Positions 11,068 through 19,007 of a stretch of DNA of 64,000 bases are shown here, piece after piece. Source of the DNA: CAIVVT01 sp052145115 (GTDB lineage: Bacteria; Acidobacteriota; Terriglobia; Bryobacterales; Bryobacteraceae). The position numbers and the translations under genes are program-made. Positions within the stretch are counted from its first letter, which is position 1; each line of letters begins with the position of its first letter. The notes under the pieces were generated by a model. The model saw nothing but the letters and a program-made list of their open reading frames with translations. It was not told where the DNA came from and ran no database searches. The stretch lies in assembly GCA_052145115.1 (NCBI GenBank), contig JBKQPG010000090.1, positions 1 through 64,000 of the forward strand, in the 5' to 3' direction.

Positions 11068-11266
11068 CATCTTTCTCCATGGCCGCCGGCCTGATTGCCG
11101 GCCAGCCTCGTTTGCAATATCTCGTGTAAGGAAAAGAAAGCGGGGAGCCCGGCGCGCCGCGCGCCTGCGCGGGCACACTCGGCGGTGCCGGGGTGCGCGT
11201 TGCGGGAAGCTCGTCTCATCGCGGACCTCTCGCGCTCAGCCAACGCTGACTCGGGCACCGGCTAGC

Positions 11267-11536
11267 CTAGCGGCGGATGCCGAGGCTCTGAATGATCTTG
11301 ACGTAGCGTTCGGGGCTGCGGGACTTCAGATAGTCCAGCAACCGCCGGCGCCGCGCCACGAGCATCAGCAGACCACGACGGCTGTGGTGATCCTTCTTGA
11401 ACACCTTGAAATGCTCAGTCAACTGCGAGATCCGATGGCTCAACAGGGCGATTTGCACTTCAGGGGAACCCGTGTCCGTCTTGTGGACACGGTAGGTCGT
11501 GATCACCTGCGATTTGACTTCGGGCACCAGTGACAT
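11267..11536 (-). CDS. rpsO: 30S ribosomal protein S15
   Basis: 89 aa, the standard length for S15, a primary 16S rRNA-binding protein of the small subunit platform. Conserved blocks are TGSPEVQIALLSHRISQLTEH, shortened here to its core TGSPEVQIALLSHRI, and HHSRRGLLMLVARRRRLLDYL. AGGAG lies about 13 bases before the ATG, longer than usual, which in S15 genes can reflect a leader structure used for autoregulation. pnp follows on the same strand after about 200 bases without a gene, so transcription is probably shared. Confidence 0.97.
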   Translation of the reverse strand: MSLVPEVKSQVITTYRVHKTDTGSPEVQIALLSHRISQLTEHFKVFKKDHHSRRGLLMLVARRRRLLDYLKSRSPERYVKIIQSLGIRR

Positions 11537-11628
11537 TACTGGGGTTAAACTCCTAGTTCCTTCTTTCTTTACGCTCCCAGGGTAACACAGCCGAAACAGC
11601 CGGCGTGCGGGCGGCGTGCGGCATACCC

Positions 11629-12015
11629 TTACTGCTCGCTGGGGGTCGTCGCAGCCGGCTGGGTCTCGCGGGCGGCATTTTCCGCCTCGCGCGCCGCCCG
11701 GGCGGTCTCGCGGGCTGCATTTTCCGCCTCGCGCGCCGTCTGGCGGCGGGTCTCGGCCACGGCTTGGCGGGCCGCACGCTCCGCCTCGTCGGCGGCGTGT
11801 TGTGATTCCCGCTGCGCTTCGCGCACCGCGGTCCGGGCTTCCGCCGCGGCTTCCCGCACCGCCCGGCGGGCTTCGTCCGCCGCCCGGCGGGCCTCCGCGC
11901 GCGCCTCCGCGGCGGCGCGGCGGGCCTCGGCGCGGTCGGAATCAGATAGGCGACACACGCAACCGACGGGCGCCAGAAGGGCCGCAAGAAGTAACAATTG
12001 TAACGCGCGCTTCAT
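11629..12015 (-). CDS. Putative lipoprotein with Ala/Arg/Glu-rich coiled coil
   Basis: 128 aa. A signal peptide (MKRALQLLLLAALLAPVGC) ends in a lipobox-like PVGC, so the cysteine could be lipidated; the proline at -3 is unusual. The rest, residues about 27-115, is an unbroken run built from units such as AEARRAADEARRAVREA, predicting a long charged helix or coiled coil similar in texture to murein lipoprotein or YtxH-like stalks. A second ATG at 12027 would add four residues; I prefer 12015 because it places the signal peptide normally. It is divergent from the 84-aa gene at 12114. Role is unknown, perhaps envelope anchoring. Confidence 0.65.
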   Translation of the reverse strand: MKRALQLLLLAALLAPVGCVCRLSDSDRAEARRAAAEARAEARRAADEARRAVREAAAEARTAVREAQRESQHAADEAERAARQAVAETRRQTAREAENAARETARAAREAENAARETQPAATTPSEQ

Positions 12016-12113
12016 TTTTGACGGCATCCTCGGCCTCGGCTCTTTTTCTTATACGCTCCCGCCTCCGAAAATGTTTGCTCCAAATGGCGCTAAAATAAAC
12101 ATTAGGAGGCCGG

Positions 12114-12368
12114 ATGGCCCGAGGTTGGGAAAGCAAGGACGTGGAATCTCAACAATCTCTTCCAAGTTCCGGTCCCAGGAAGCGCCCCTCTTTGAATCTC
12201 ACTTCCACCGACCGGGAACGGACGAATCGCCGCGAGATGCTCCTTTTGGACCGCTCGCGGCTGGCGAACGAATTGAATACCGCGCGCAACGAGCGCCTGC
12301 GCCTGCAAATCGCCGCTGAACTCAAGTTCGTCGACCGACAGCTGGCCCAGTTGACCGCGGAAGCTTGA
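12114..12368 (+). CDS. Small hypothetical protein
   Basis: 84 aa, soluble and charged, no signal peptide. The N-terminal 40 residues are polar and probably unstructured; residues about 42-84 form a likely helical hairpin (LLLDRSRLANELNTARNERL followed by AELKFVDRQLAQLTAEA). AGGAGG lies five bases before the ATG, a strong ribosome binding site and the main reason to accept it. It is divergent from the coiled-coil lipoprotein gene and convergent with the redox operon. I do not recognise a family. Confidence 0.7.
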   Translation: MARGWESKDVESQQSLPSSGPRKRPSLNLTSTDRERTNRREMLLLDRSRLANELNTARNERLRLQIAAELKFVDRQLAQLTAEA

Positions 12369-12376
12369 TCGGGATT

Positions 12377-12445
12377 GGTGCCGCGCCTGAGGCGCGGCAC
12401 CAGCAGTAATTCCACTCAATGGATGGCCCGGGCCGTTTCCGGGCC
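12377..12445. terminator. Two hairpins between convergent genes
   Basis: A perfect 11-bp stem GGTGCCGCGCC/GGCGCGGCACC with a 3-base loop lies at 12377-12401, and a second stem GGCCCGG/CCGGGCC lies at 12425-12445. Neither has a strong T-tract. They sit between the stops at 12368 (plus) and 12472 (minus) and could act as bidirectional transcription barriers or be small palindromic repeats. Confidence 0.55.
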
Positions 12446-12471
12446 GTGGGTGAGAAGTGTCTCAGCCGGCC

Positions 12472-12963
12472 TCAGCGCTCCGGCACGCGCACCACGATGG
12501 TGTCGTTGACCCGCGCGATCAGCTCTGAAAAGGACTCCTTGCCGATGCCGTTCAGCGCCTGAAACCGGCTGTCCAGCGGCTTTACGCTCAGGCGCAGCTT
12601 GGCGCGCGGGTCGCGCGGGACGTCGAACGACGCCACCAGGTCCGGGCGCCCGTCGCCGTCGATGTCGATTGGATCGGAAACATGCGGCGGCAGAGCGGCG
12701 GCGGGTTTCCAGACAATCTGCACGAAGGCCCCCGACTCTGACAGGAAGGCGCGTTTCGGGACCGGCTTGTAAACGACAATCTGGTACCCGCCGCGGTCAA
12801 TCACCCGCGCCGGCTCGCCGCCGGTGTAGATCGGGTCGATGCGCAGCGTGCTCATCGCGGCGCCGAGGCCTTTGTATGCGCTGGGCCAGATAAACGGCGT
12901 GACCCCCGCGAAGGCGACGGTCAGGCCGGCGGCTGCAATTCCCAGGATCGAAGTCAGTCTCAT
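12472..12963 (-). CDS. Exported protein with DxDxDG calcium-like motif, function unknown
   Basis: 163 aa. The N-terminal MRLTSILGIAAAGLTVAFAG is a signal peptide or membrane anchor. The mature part carries DIDGDGRPDLVASFDV, the DxDxDGxxDL loop seen in FG-GAP/dockerin-like calcium sites, and ends in NDTIVVRVPER. GGAGGG lies 8 bases before the ATG. It is the last gene of a three-gene operon, 22 bases after the polyferredoxin stop. Its conserved position behind two membrane redox genes suggests a periplasmic partner; no domain family is certain. Confidence 0.75.
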   Translation of the reverse strand: MRLTSILGIAAAGLTVAFAGVTPFIWPSAYKGLGAAMSTLRIDPIYTGGEPARVIDRGGYQIVVYKPVPKRAFLSESGAFVQIVWKPAAALPPHVSDPIDIDGDGRPDLVASFDVPRDPRAKLRLSVKPLDSRFQALNGIGKESFSELIARVNDTIVVRVPER

Positions 12964-12985
12964 GGCATGGCCCTCCGTTCCCGCC

Positions 12986-14176
12986 TCACATCATTAGCCC
13001 GAACAGCTTGTGCAGCGTGTTGGCGATGGTGCTGCCGCCGAACATCGACGCGAACACCCACGCCGAGTACAGCCCCAGCAACCGCGCGCGCTCGGGCGAC
13101 ACGCCGACCGGCGTGCCTTTGATGTGCCACACCGCCAGGTGCTTGCGGCACACATCCACGCACGCGCCGCAGCGCATGCACGAGTTGTGGGCCTTGCCCT
13201 GGCTGATCGACTCCTTGTCGATGGCCAGCGTGGGGCACTTGTTCTGGCACAGCACGCAGCCGCCGCATTTCTCGTGCTGGATGCGGACGTCGAAAATGCT
13301 GGTCCGGTTGAAGATCGACTGGAACGCGCCGAACGGGCAGAAGAAGGCGCACTGCGTTCGCCGTTTGGTCAGAATCGGCAGCACCACCACCAGCCCCACA
13401 AACAGCGCCGCGAAGATGCCGAACTGGATGGCGGTTTGCAGGTTGCGGACCGCTATGAATTCGGTCACCGCCTTGAACGGGCACAGCCACATGCAGTAGG
13501 TCGGCTCATAAGTGGCGGCCGAGAGCAGCACAATCGCCACCAGCATGGCCCACGGCACCAGGCGCCATTTGGGGTTGATTTTGCGGATCAGAGCCTTCTT
13601 GCCGATCGAGGAGAAGCCCTCGTCCAAACCGCCGAAAAAGCACCCGTAGCTGCACCACGCTTTGCCCAGAATGATCGTCGCCAGGATCCACAACGCCACC
13701 ATCGCCGCGATGGAGTGCGGGTTGCTGGCCGTTGGCAGGATCGAGCCGGGGAAGATGATCGTCCTGGTCAGCGCGGCGGGAATGATGGTCATGGGAATGA
13801 CCATGAAGCAGAACGGCGTGTCGCCGGAGAGCATGCGCTCCATCGGGATGCTCATCGACGACCGCAGCGCCACCAGGTCCCAGATGAAACCGATCGGGAA
13901 CAGGAAACCCAGGGTCACAAAGAAGATGCGGCGCCAGCGATAGGTCTCCATGGTCTTGATCATCAGGTAGAACAGGACGATCATGAAGGCCCACGAAACC
14001 AGGGCCGCCAGATGCATCGCCAGGCCCGGCCGGCGCAGCCCCGGGATAATCAGGAACAGCGTGAAAAGCGCCATGGGCAGCGCCAGCAGCACGGAGCGCC
14101 CCACGCTTCGATGCGGCGTGGGCCAGGCCTTGGCGGGCGTCGCCCCAGGGACGATGGGTAGCGTTGCATCAGCCAT
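12986..14176 (-). CDS. Polyferredoxin-type membrane 4Fe-4S protein (NapH/CcoG/NosR-like)
   Basis: 396 aa. Several membrane helices (LLALPMALFTLFLIIPGL, LVSWAFMIVLFYLMI and others) are combined with cysteine motifs. Two paired-cysteine motifs near membrane helices, AWCSYGCFFGG and YCMWLCPF, and a third CAFFCPFGAF match the membrane part of NapH/NosR/CcoG proteins. Two bacterial ferredoxin clusters follow, CGGCVLCQNKCP and CMRCGACVDVC, each CX2CX2CX3C, enough for two [4Fe-4S] centres. It probably moves electrons across or along the inner membrane. Its start overlaps the preceding SafE/DsbD-like gene by 8 bases (14169-14176), implying translational coupling. The electron donor and acceptor are not evident. 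Confidence 0.87.
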   Translation of the reverse strand: MADATLPIVPGATPAKAWPTPHRSVGRSVLLALPMALFTLFLIIPGLRRPGLAMHLAALVSWAFMIVLFYLMIKTMETYRWRRIFFVTLGFLFPIGFIWDLVALRSSMSIPMERMLSGDTPFCFMVIPMTIIPAALTRTIIFPGSILPTASNPHSIAAMVALWILATIILGKAWCSYGCFFGGLDEGFSSIGKKALIRKINPKWRLVPWAMLVAIVLLSAATYEPTYCMWLCPFKAVTEFIAVRNLQTAIQFGIFAALFVGLVVVLPILTKRRTQCAFFCPFGAFQSIFNRTSIFDVRIQHEKCGGCVLCQNKCPTLAIDKESISQGKAHNSCMRCGACVDVCRKHLAVWHIKGTPVGVSPERARLLGLYSAWVFASMFGGSTIANTLHKLFGLMM

Positions 14177-14870
14177 GATTCAGACTCCTGCTCAGACTCC
14201 AACCGGATACACTCACAACTCCCAGATAGGCGTAATACAGGGCCAGCACAGCCATGGTGATTCGCGCCACGAAGGGCACGGCCTCGAACCGGCGCAGCGG
14301 GCTCACGGCCAGCGACGGCAGAAACCACACCGTCGTGCCCGCGAAAAAGAGGACGAAAAACAGGCCCGCGCCGGCCAGGCTCCGCTCCTCGGCCGCGCGC
14401 ACCCCGGCGGCCACAAACGGCGGGCACAGGTTCAGGCCGGTCAGGAATCCCAGCGTCAGGCCCGCCGGCGGGCGGAAGCGGTTGGCCGGGCCGATCTGGA
14501 CCAGCGGCTCGTGCTCGGCAGCGTTGACCCCAACTGGCGCATCGGCGCTGGCCGGCTGCGCCGCGCAATGGCGCCGCGGGAACGCGGCCGAGACCAACAG
14601 CAACACCCCCACGCCGAGATTCGCCAGGCCGAAGATCAGCGTGCGCGTCCCGGCATCCACCGGCAGCGCCACGCCGGCCGTCCAGGCGATCACGGCGAAG
14701 GCCAGGTATCCGGCCAGCCGTCCGCCCAGGAACACGCCCAATAGCTGGCCGGTGGCGCGCAGCCCCCGCGGCTCGGCGGCCAGCCACGGCAGCAGCACCG
14801 GCCCGCACGAGGCCACGCACACCGGTCCCGAGGCGAATCCCAGGACCACTGCTTCGGCCACGCCTGTCAT
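14169..14870 (-). CDS. SafE/DsbD-like transmembrane protein (sulfite exporter TauE/SafE or cytochrome c biogenesis type)
   Basis: 233 aa, about six membrane segments. The first helix carries SGPVCVASCGPVLLPWLA and a later one FLTGLNLCPPFVAAG; paired Cys-Pro motifs of this kind in first and fourth helices are typical of the UreH/SafE and CcdA/DsbD transmembrane families that pass thiol-reducing equivalents or metals. GAGG lies 6 bases before the ATG. It starts a three-gene operon with a polyferredoxin and an exported 163-aa protein. About 296 bases upstream, to 15166, show no gene and should hold the promoter. Either thiol transfer or cofactor maturation could be its job. Confidence 0.8.
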   Translation of the reverse strand: MTGVAEAVVLGFASGPVCVASCGPVLLPWLAAEPRGLRATGQLLGVFLGGRLAGYLAFAVIAWTAGVALPVDAGTRTLIFGLANLGVGVLLLVSAAFPRRHCAAQPASADAPVGVNAAEHEPLVQIGPANRFRPPAGLTLGFLTGLNLCPPFVAAGVRAAEERSLAGAGLFFVLFFAGTTVWFLPSLAVSPLRRFEAVPFVARITMAVLALYYAYLGVVSVSGWSLSRSLNHG

Positions 14871-15166
14871 GCCGGACCTCTCATCGTTTACGCCCTGAAT
14901 ATCTCGTTTGTTCCCGCCCGCTCGCCGGGTTTCGATCCTGCGCCGCCACGCCTGCGGGCGCGTCCCCGCCACCGGCCCGGCAGCCGGTTTCACCAATTTC
15001 AGGCTATCACCGGCAGCATCGTAAACAAGTTAAATAGGTATGAATAGCCGTGATAGGGCGACGAAGGCGCAGCATTCGGCGACGAGCGGCCGTTCCAGCC
15101 GGTAGCGCTGGCCCCGAGGCGCACGTCGGCGCGGCCGGTCCCTCGCCGCACGCGCGCCTAGGCGCT

Positions 15167-16615
15167 TCAGCGCTCTGGGTTGCTGGAGCTCAACTGGCCT
15201 GCTTTGGCCCCCACCCAACCCGTCTGGCGATCCATCGCGACCAGCCAGAACTTGATTCCATCCCGCGCATGCATCAACGGCAGGCAGAGACCCTCGGCTT
15301 GGCCCTGTGTTCTTGTAAGCGTCTCTCGTTGCCTGGCCAGACCCGCTTCTTCCGGAAAATCCACATAGACATCCACCTTGCCGGACGGCGCGGCCACTAC
15401 AGCCGGCGGAAGTGTCAGTGCCAATCCGTGTCCGTAGCGTGGCGAGCCTGCCGTCTCGCAGCCGTACTGCAGACCGAGTTCCGTCGATGGCACTATCAGC
15501 GGCTCCAACGCTGCACCTTGCGGTGGGGACGACTCAACGCTGCCTTCCCGATTCACTACAAACCGCCGCCGCCAGGAAAAGGATTGGCTGCCGCGCGCCT
15601 TGATCTCGAGGGTCCTGGCCTTGGCTGGGTGTTGGCCGTTCGCCGTAATAGGGCCCTCCAGCGTCACAACAACTCCCTCCCGAACCCTGTCAGCCGCTCG
15701 CGCCAGTGTCTCTCCAGGCGCTCCGGATACGGTGCTTGCAAATCCGCCCATCATTTCAGCTGCAATTCCCGCCTGCTTCAGGTGCGCTTGCGTTGGACTC
15801 AGCAGATGCCCTCCTTTGCGCGACCCAAAAATGATTGGGAAGACCGTCAGATCCGCCTCAGCAACCTTCTCGATATCTACGAACGAGGGACGAGGTTGCG
15901 CTTCCGGCCCCCGCGTGAAAAATGAGTCACAATCGGCACAACCGGAGTACTTCCAATTCACAAATTGACGAAAATCTTCAGAAAGCCAAAACACGCGGAC
16001 TGGTGCATCCTTGGAACTGAACCCGGATCTGAGCCTGTCCAAGACCACAATTGACACCAGCTTCCCCGAGATCCCCTCCGGGAGCCGTAATGGATGGAGG
16101 GTGCCCGGCGGTGTAGGTATGAGCAGGAATGACGCCGGCGACGGCAGCTCGATGCTTCGCCAGGCCTCACACTCTGAGATAAGCGCTTTCAAGTCCTGTC
16201 TCAACAGCACGTTGATCTCCCGACCTTGCCCAAAGTCCACATGCAGCTTGGCCTGCGTGTCGCCTGCGGCGATGAAGATTGGTGGAGGATTCGAATGCAT
16301 GCGGTTGCAGGCACTTAACGCCTCGGCCAGCAAACAAGCGTGATTCTCGGGTCTGGACATGCCAAAATCCAGCACGATGAATGTCCGGCCCTCGCCCGGG
16401 CGCAGAGGCTCCACGGAGCGGACGGCGTAGGGCTGCTGATTCAACGCGGCCGCGAGGTCGGGAGAGCGGGAGAATGCCCCGCTCGGCACGCCCTCGCCGG
16501 GAGCGATCAAGACTCTGAACACGCGCGTCTCAGCCGCGGCGCCAAGCGATGGCATGAGGATCAACGCGGCGGCGACCATCGCCGCCTGCCAATTCCTGCC
16601 GAGGTCTCCACTCAT
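15167..16615 (-). CDS. Exported hypothetical protein, possibly a divergent vWFA-related protein
   Basis: 482 aa with an N-terminal signal sequence (AAMVAAALILMPSLGAAAE). It contains TFIVLDFGMSRPENHACLLA and VSIVVLDRLRSGFSSKDAPV, which recall the first strand and the metal-site region of the von Willebrand A-like proteins frequent in Acidobacteriota, but the MIDAS pattern DxSxS is not present (DFGMS only), so the assignment is weak. Residues about 240-275 hold a cysteine pair CADCDSFF. Base composition is visibly lower in GC than neighbouring genes. A Rho-independent terminator separates it from the DUF465 gene. No partner gene is adjacent. Confidence 0.6.
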   Translation of the reverse strand: MSGDLGRNWQAAMVAAALILMPSLGAAAETRVFRVLIAPGEGVPSGAFSRSPDLAAALNQQPYAVRSVEPLRPGEGRTFIVLDFGMSRPENHACLLAEALSACNRMHSNPPPIFIAAGDTQAKLHVDFGQGREINVLLRQDLKALISECEAWRSIELPSPASFLLIPTPPGTLHPLRLPEGISGKLVSIVVLDRLRSGFSSKDAPVRVFWLSEDFRQFVNWKYSGCADCDSFFTRGPEAQPRPSFVDIEKVAEADLTVFPIIFGSRKGGHLLSPTQAHLKQAGIAAEMMGGFASTVSGAPGETLARAADRVREGVVVTLEGPITANGQHPAKARTLEIKARGSQSFSWRRRFVVNREGSVESSPPQGAALEPLIVPSTELGLQYGCETAGSPRYGHGLALTLPPAVVAAPSGKVDVYVDFPEEAGLARQRETLTRTQGQAEGLCLPLMHARDGIKFWLVAMDRQTGWVGAKAGQLSSSNPER

Positions 16616-16717
16616 CCGTCTCGGCCTCTGACCGAGTGTATGCAGGAGTCGCGGCGGAGTAAATGAGTCATTAGGGCTATTGAAACGGGGGGTGAGGGAA
16701 GAAAGCCGGCATAGATA

Positions 16718-16747
16718 GCAAAAGCCCCGGCTGGAAACCGGGGCTTT
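16718..16747 (-). terminator. Rho-independent terminator of the DUF465 gene
   Basis: A perfect 10-bp stem AAAGCCCCGG/CCGGGGCTTT with a 7-base loop lies 58 bases past the stop of the DUF465 gene. On the minus strand it ends in cttttgc. Confidence 0.85.
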
Positions 16748-16804
16748 CACGTTACGTTTAGGCGTACCTGATGAGCACCCGCCCACCAGCGGAATGAACT
16801 GAGG

Positions 16805-17038
16805 TTAAGCCACCTCCGTGCGGGCGCGATTGACCATTTGCTGCATCTGGTCCTTCAGCGCCAGCTTGAGCTTTTTCAACCGATGTTCCTCAATTTCATC
16901 CTCGGGGGTCAGGTGAGGCTTGGACTCAATCGCTTCGATGAGCCGCTTGTATTCCGCGTGCCTTTCAGCAATGGCCCGGAACTCCTCGTTTGACTGCATC
17001 AGGCACGCCTTCATTTCTTCCAGCGAGAGCTTCTCCAT
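16805..17038 (-). CDS. DUF465/YdcH-family small helical protein
   Basis: 77 aa, almost entirely helical. The LIEAIESKPHLTPEDEIEEH core followed by RLKKLKLALKDQM is the DUF465 (YdcH) pattern of two antiparallel helices; members are small cytosolic proteins of unknown function. The ATG at 17038 places the usual start MEKLSLEEMK and has GGAG 12 bases upstream; a longer frame from 17122 would add a non-conserved arginine/proline-rich extension. A strong terminator lies downstream. Confidence 0.8.
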   Translation of the reverse strand: MEKLSLEEMKACLMQSNEEFRAIAERHAEYKRLIEAIESKPHLTPEDEIEEHRLKKLKLALKDQMQQMVNRARTEVA

Positions 17039-17164
17039 GTATGGCTGGTACTCCTTTGCACAGATATCACCCCTGGCCCTTGGTCTGGGAGGACTGGGCC
17101 GGCGGGTCACACAGATCTGCATGGGCTAGTCGGCAAGGCCCCTCGGTCCTGCCGTAACCCGAAA

Positions 17165-17611
17165 CTACCACTTTTGCATTTTCATGACAATGGCATCTTC
17201 GGGGGGGCTGGCCGCGCCCTGCGGGGCGGCGTAATAGCCCTTTCGTACGCCCGCCTCGACAAACCCGGCCGAGGCGTACAGCGCGCGCGCCGCGGCGTTG
17301 GATGCGCGGACCTCCAGGTACAGAATCCGCCCGGGCAGCGCCAGCAGCACTTTGAGCAACGCCCGTCCCACTCCGCGGCGGCGGGCAGCCGGATCGACGG
17401 CCATGTTCAGGATCTCGTTCTCGTCCGGCGCCAACTGCCGCGCCACCGCGAATCCAGCCAGCCGGCCCGCCTGCTGCGCCACAATCGCGGCATGGGCTAG
17501 ATATTCGCGCGGCTCCCACTGCGAGCACTCGGGCGAGGCGGCCTGGATGCGGGCGATCGCAGGCAAATCGCGCGGCTCCATGCGGCGTATGCGGATGCGC
17601 GGCGGGCTCAT
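17165..17611 (-). CDS. rimI: GNAT acetyltransferase, RimI-like
   Basis: 148 aa GCN5-family N-acetyltransferase. The acetyl-CoA motif A reads NMAVDPAARRRGVGRALLKV, with the R-x-x-G-x-G/A signature, followed by LYLEVRASNAAARALYASAGF, very close to ribosomal-protein alanine acetyltransferase RimI. It would acetylate the N-terminus of ribosomal protein S18 or similar targets; the substrate is inferred from the family. The ATG overlaps the stop of the MFS gene in an ATGA junction (17608-17611), so translation is probably coupled. Confidence 0.85.
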   Translation of the reverse strand: MSPPRIRIRRMEPRDLPAIARIQAASPECSQWEPREYLAHAAIVAQQAGRLAGFAVARQLAPDENEILNMAVDPAARRRGVGRALLKVLLALPGRILYLEVRASNAAARALYASAGFVEAGVRKGYYAAPQGAASPPEDAIVMKMQKW

Positions 17612-18960
17612 GCGGCGCACTGCTCCTTGCGCACATCTTGACCGAGTGCCAGCCGCAGCACCAGCCACGCCCCCAGCGGGCACAGCGCCACCACCATGCA
17701 CACCGGCGTGAAGCCATGCGCATCGATGACCCGGCCGGCCAGCGAGGAAAAGGCGCCTTGCAGCAGCCCGTAGACGCTGGTCAGTCCCGATACGGCGAAA
17801 GCCGCGTGCCGCGCTCCATACAGGTCCAAGGGCAGGGAATAGATGTTCACGCTGCCCAGAACGCAGGCGAAAAACGACACTCCGATGAGCGCCGTGGCGG
17901 TTGCGGCGGTTGGCGCCAGCGGCACCACGGCCGTGCCCAGCAGCACCAGCGCGGAGGTCAACACGATGCGCAGGCGGGCGGTGACGATGTTGTGGCCGCG
18001 GAACCAGCGCAGCGCCAGCCAGCCGCCGAACAATCCGCCCGCGGAGGCGAAAACCGGCGGGATCCAGGCCAGTTGGACGTTGGCCTGGTGCTGGCTCAGG
18101 TGGTGCACCCGCACCAGGAAGATCGTGGTCCAGTTGACCCACAGGCTGTAGGCCAGCATCAGGAGCACGTTGGCCGCCAGGATCGCCAGGTAGCGCGGAT
18201 CGGCCAGGATCGCTTTGGCGCTGGCCGGAACGGGTCGCGGTGCAGCGTCATCCTCATTCGAGCTCGATCGGGAGCGCGTTTGTCGGAGGTGGGGCGGATC
18301 GCCAGGTCCGCGGCCGGCGGCCACTCCGGCCTCCTTCGGGGTCGGACTCGCACCCGTTCCCTCAGGGTGGCCGCTCGGAACCGCGTCGTGCGCCGGCGCG
18401 CCTCGGCTGATCCACAGCCACAACGGGAGCCACACGAATCCCAGTCCGCCGGCCACCACGAAAGCCGCGCGCCAGCCCCACAGCCGGGCGCAGGTTTCGG
18501 CCACGATCGGCGCCACGATGGCGCCCAGCGAGAGACCCATTTGGGTGATGCCGCTGCCCAGGGCGCGTTCGCCCGGCAGTAAGTAAACCGCGCACGCCTT
18601 ACCGCTGCTGGGGATGCCTCCGCCCTCGGCCACGCCCAGGGCGGAGCGGCACAGCACCAGTTGTCCCAGGCTTCGGGTCAGGCCGGTGGACAATCCGGCC
18701 AGCGACCAGGCGGCGACGGTGATGGACGTGGCCACGCGCAACCCGAGGCGGTCGATGAACAGCCCGGCCAGCGGCGCGGCCAGGGCGTAGCACATGGAGA
18801 AGGCGAAGATCACGTCGCCGTACTGCCCGGCGCTGAGGCTGAACTCGCGCATGATCTGCGGCGCCAGCGCGGCCAGCACCTGGCGGTCCAGGAAGTTCAG
18901 CGCGGAGGCGAGCGCGATGACGGCGATGGCCACCCAGCGGGCCGAGACCGGGAACCGCAT
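17608..18960 (-). CDS. MFS transporter, anion:cation symporter type
   Basis: 450 aa, twelve predicted helices in two halves. NFLDRQVLAALAPQIMREF after helix 1 and FIDRLGLRVATSIT between helices 2 and 3 are signatures of the ACS family, which carries hexuronates, phthalates and other organic anions. A hydrophilic loop of about 60 residues (near 195-255, with EDDAAPRPVPASAK) joins the halves and is longer than usual. It overlaps rimI by four bases. Substrate cannot be read from the sequence; a sugar acid is plausible. Confidence 0.87.
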   Translation of the reverse strand: MRFPVSARWVAIAVIALASALNFLDRQVLAALAPQIMREFSLSAGQYGDVIFAFSMCYALAAPLAGLFIDRLGLRVATSITVAAWSLAGLSTGLTRSLGQLVLCRSALGVAEGGGIPSSGKACAVYLLPGERALGSGITQMGLSLGAIVAPIVAETCARLWGWRAAFVVAGGLGFVWLPLWLWISRGAPAHDAVPSGHPEGTGASPTPKEAGVAAGRGPGDPPHLRQTRSRSSSNEDDAAPRPVPASAKAILADPRYLAILAANVLLMLAYSLWVNWTTIFLVRVHHLSQHQANVQLAWIPPVFASAGGLFGGWLALRWFRGHNIVTARLRIVLTSALVLLGTAVVPLAPTAATATALIGVSFFACVLGSVNIYSLPLDLYGARHAAFAVSGLTSVYGLLQGAFSSLAGRVIDAHGFTPVCMVVALCPLGAWLVLRLALGQDVRKEQCAA

Positions 18961-19007
18961 TCAGCGGCCTGCTCTCGGGCGCGATGGGTGCGCCGGCGGG
19001 CCCGGGA

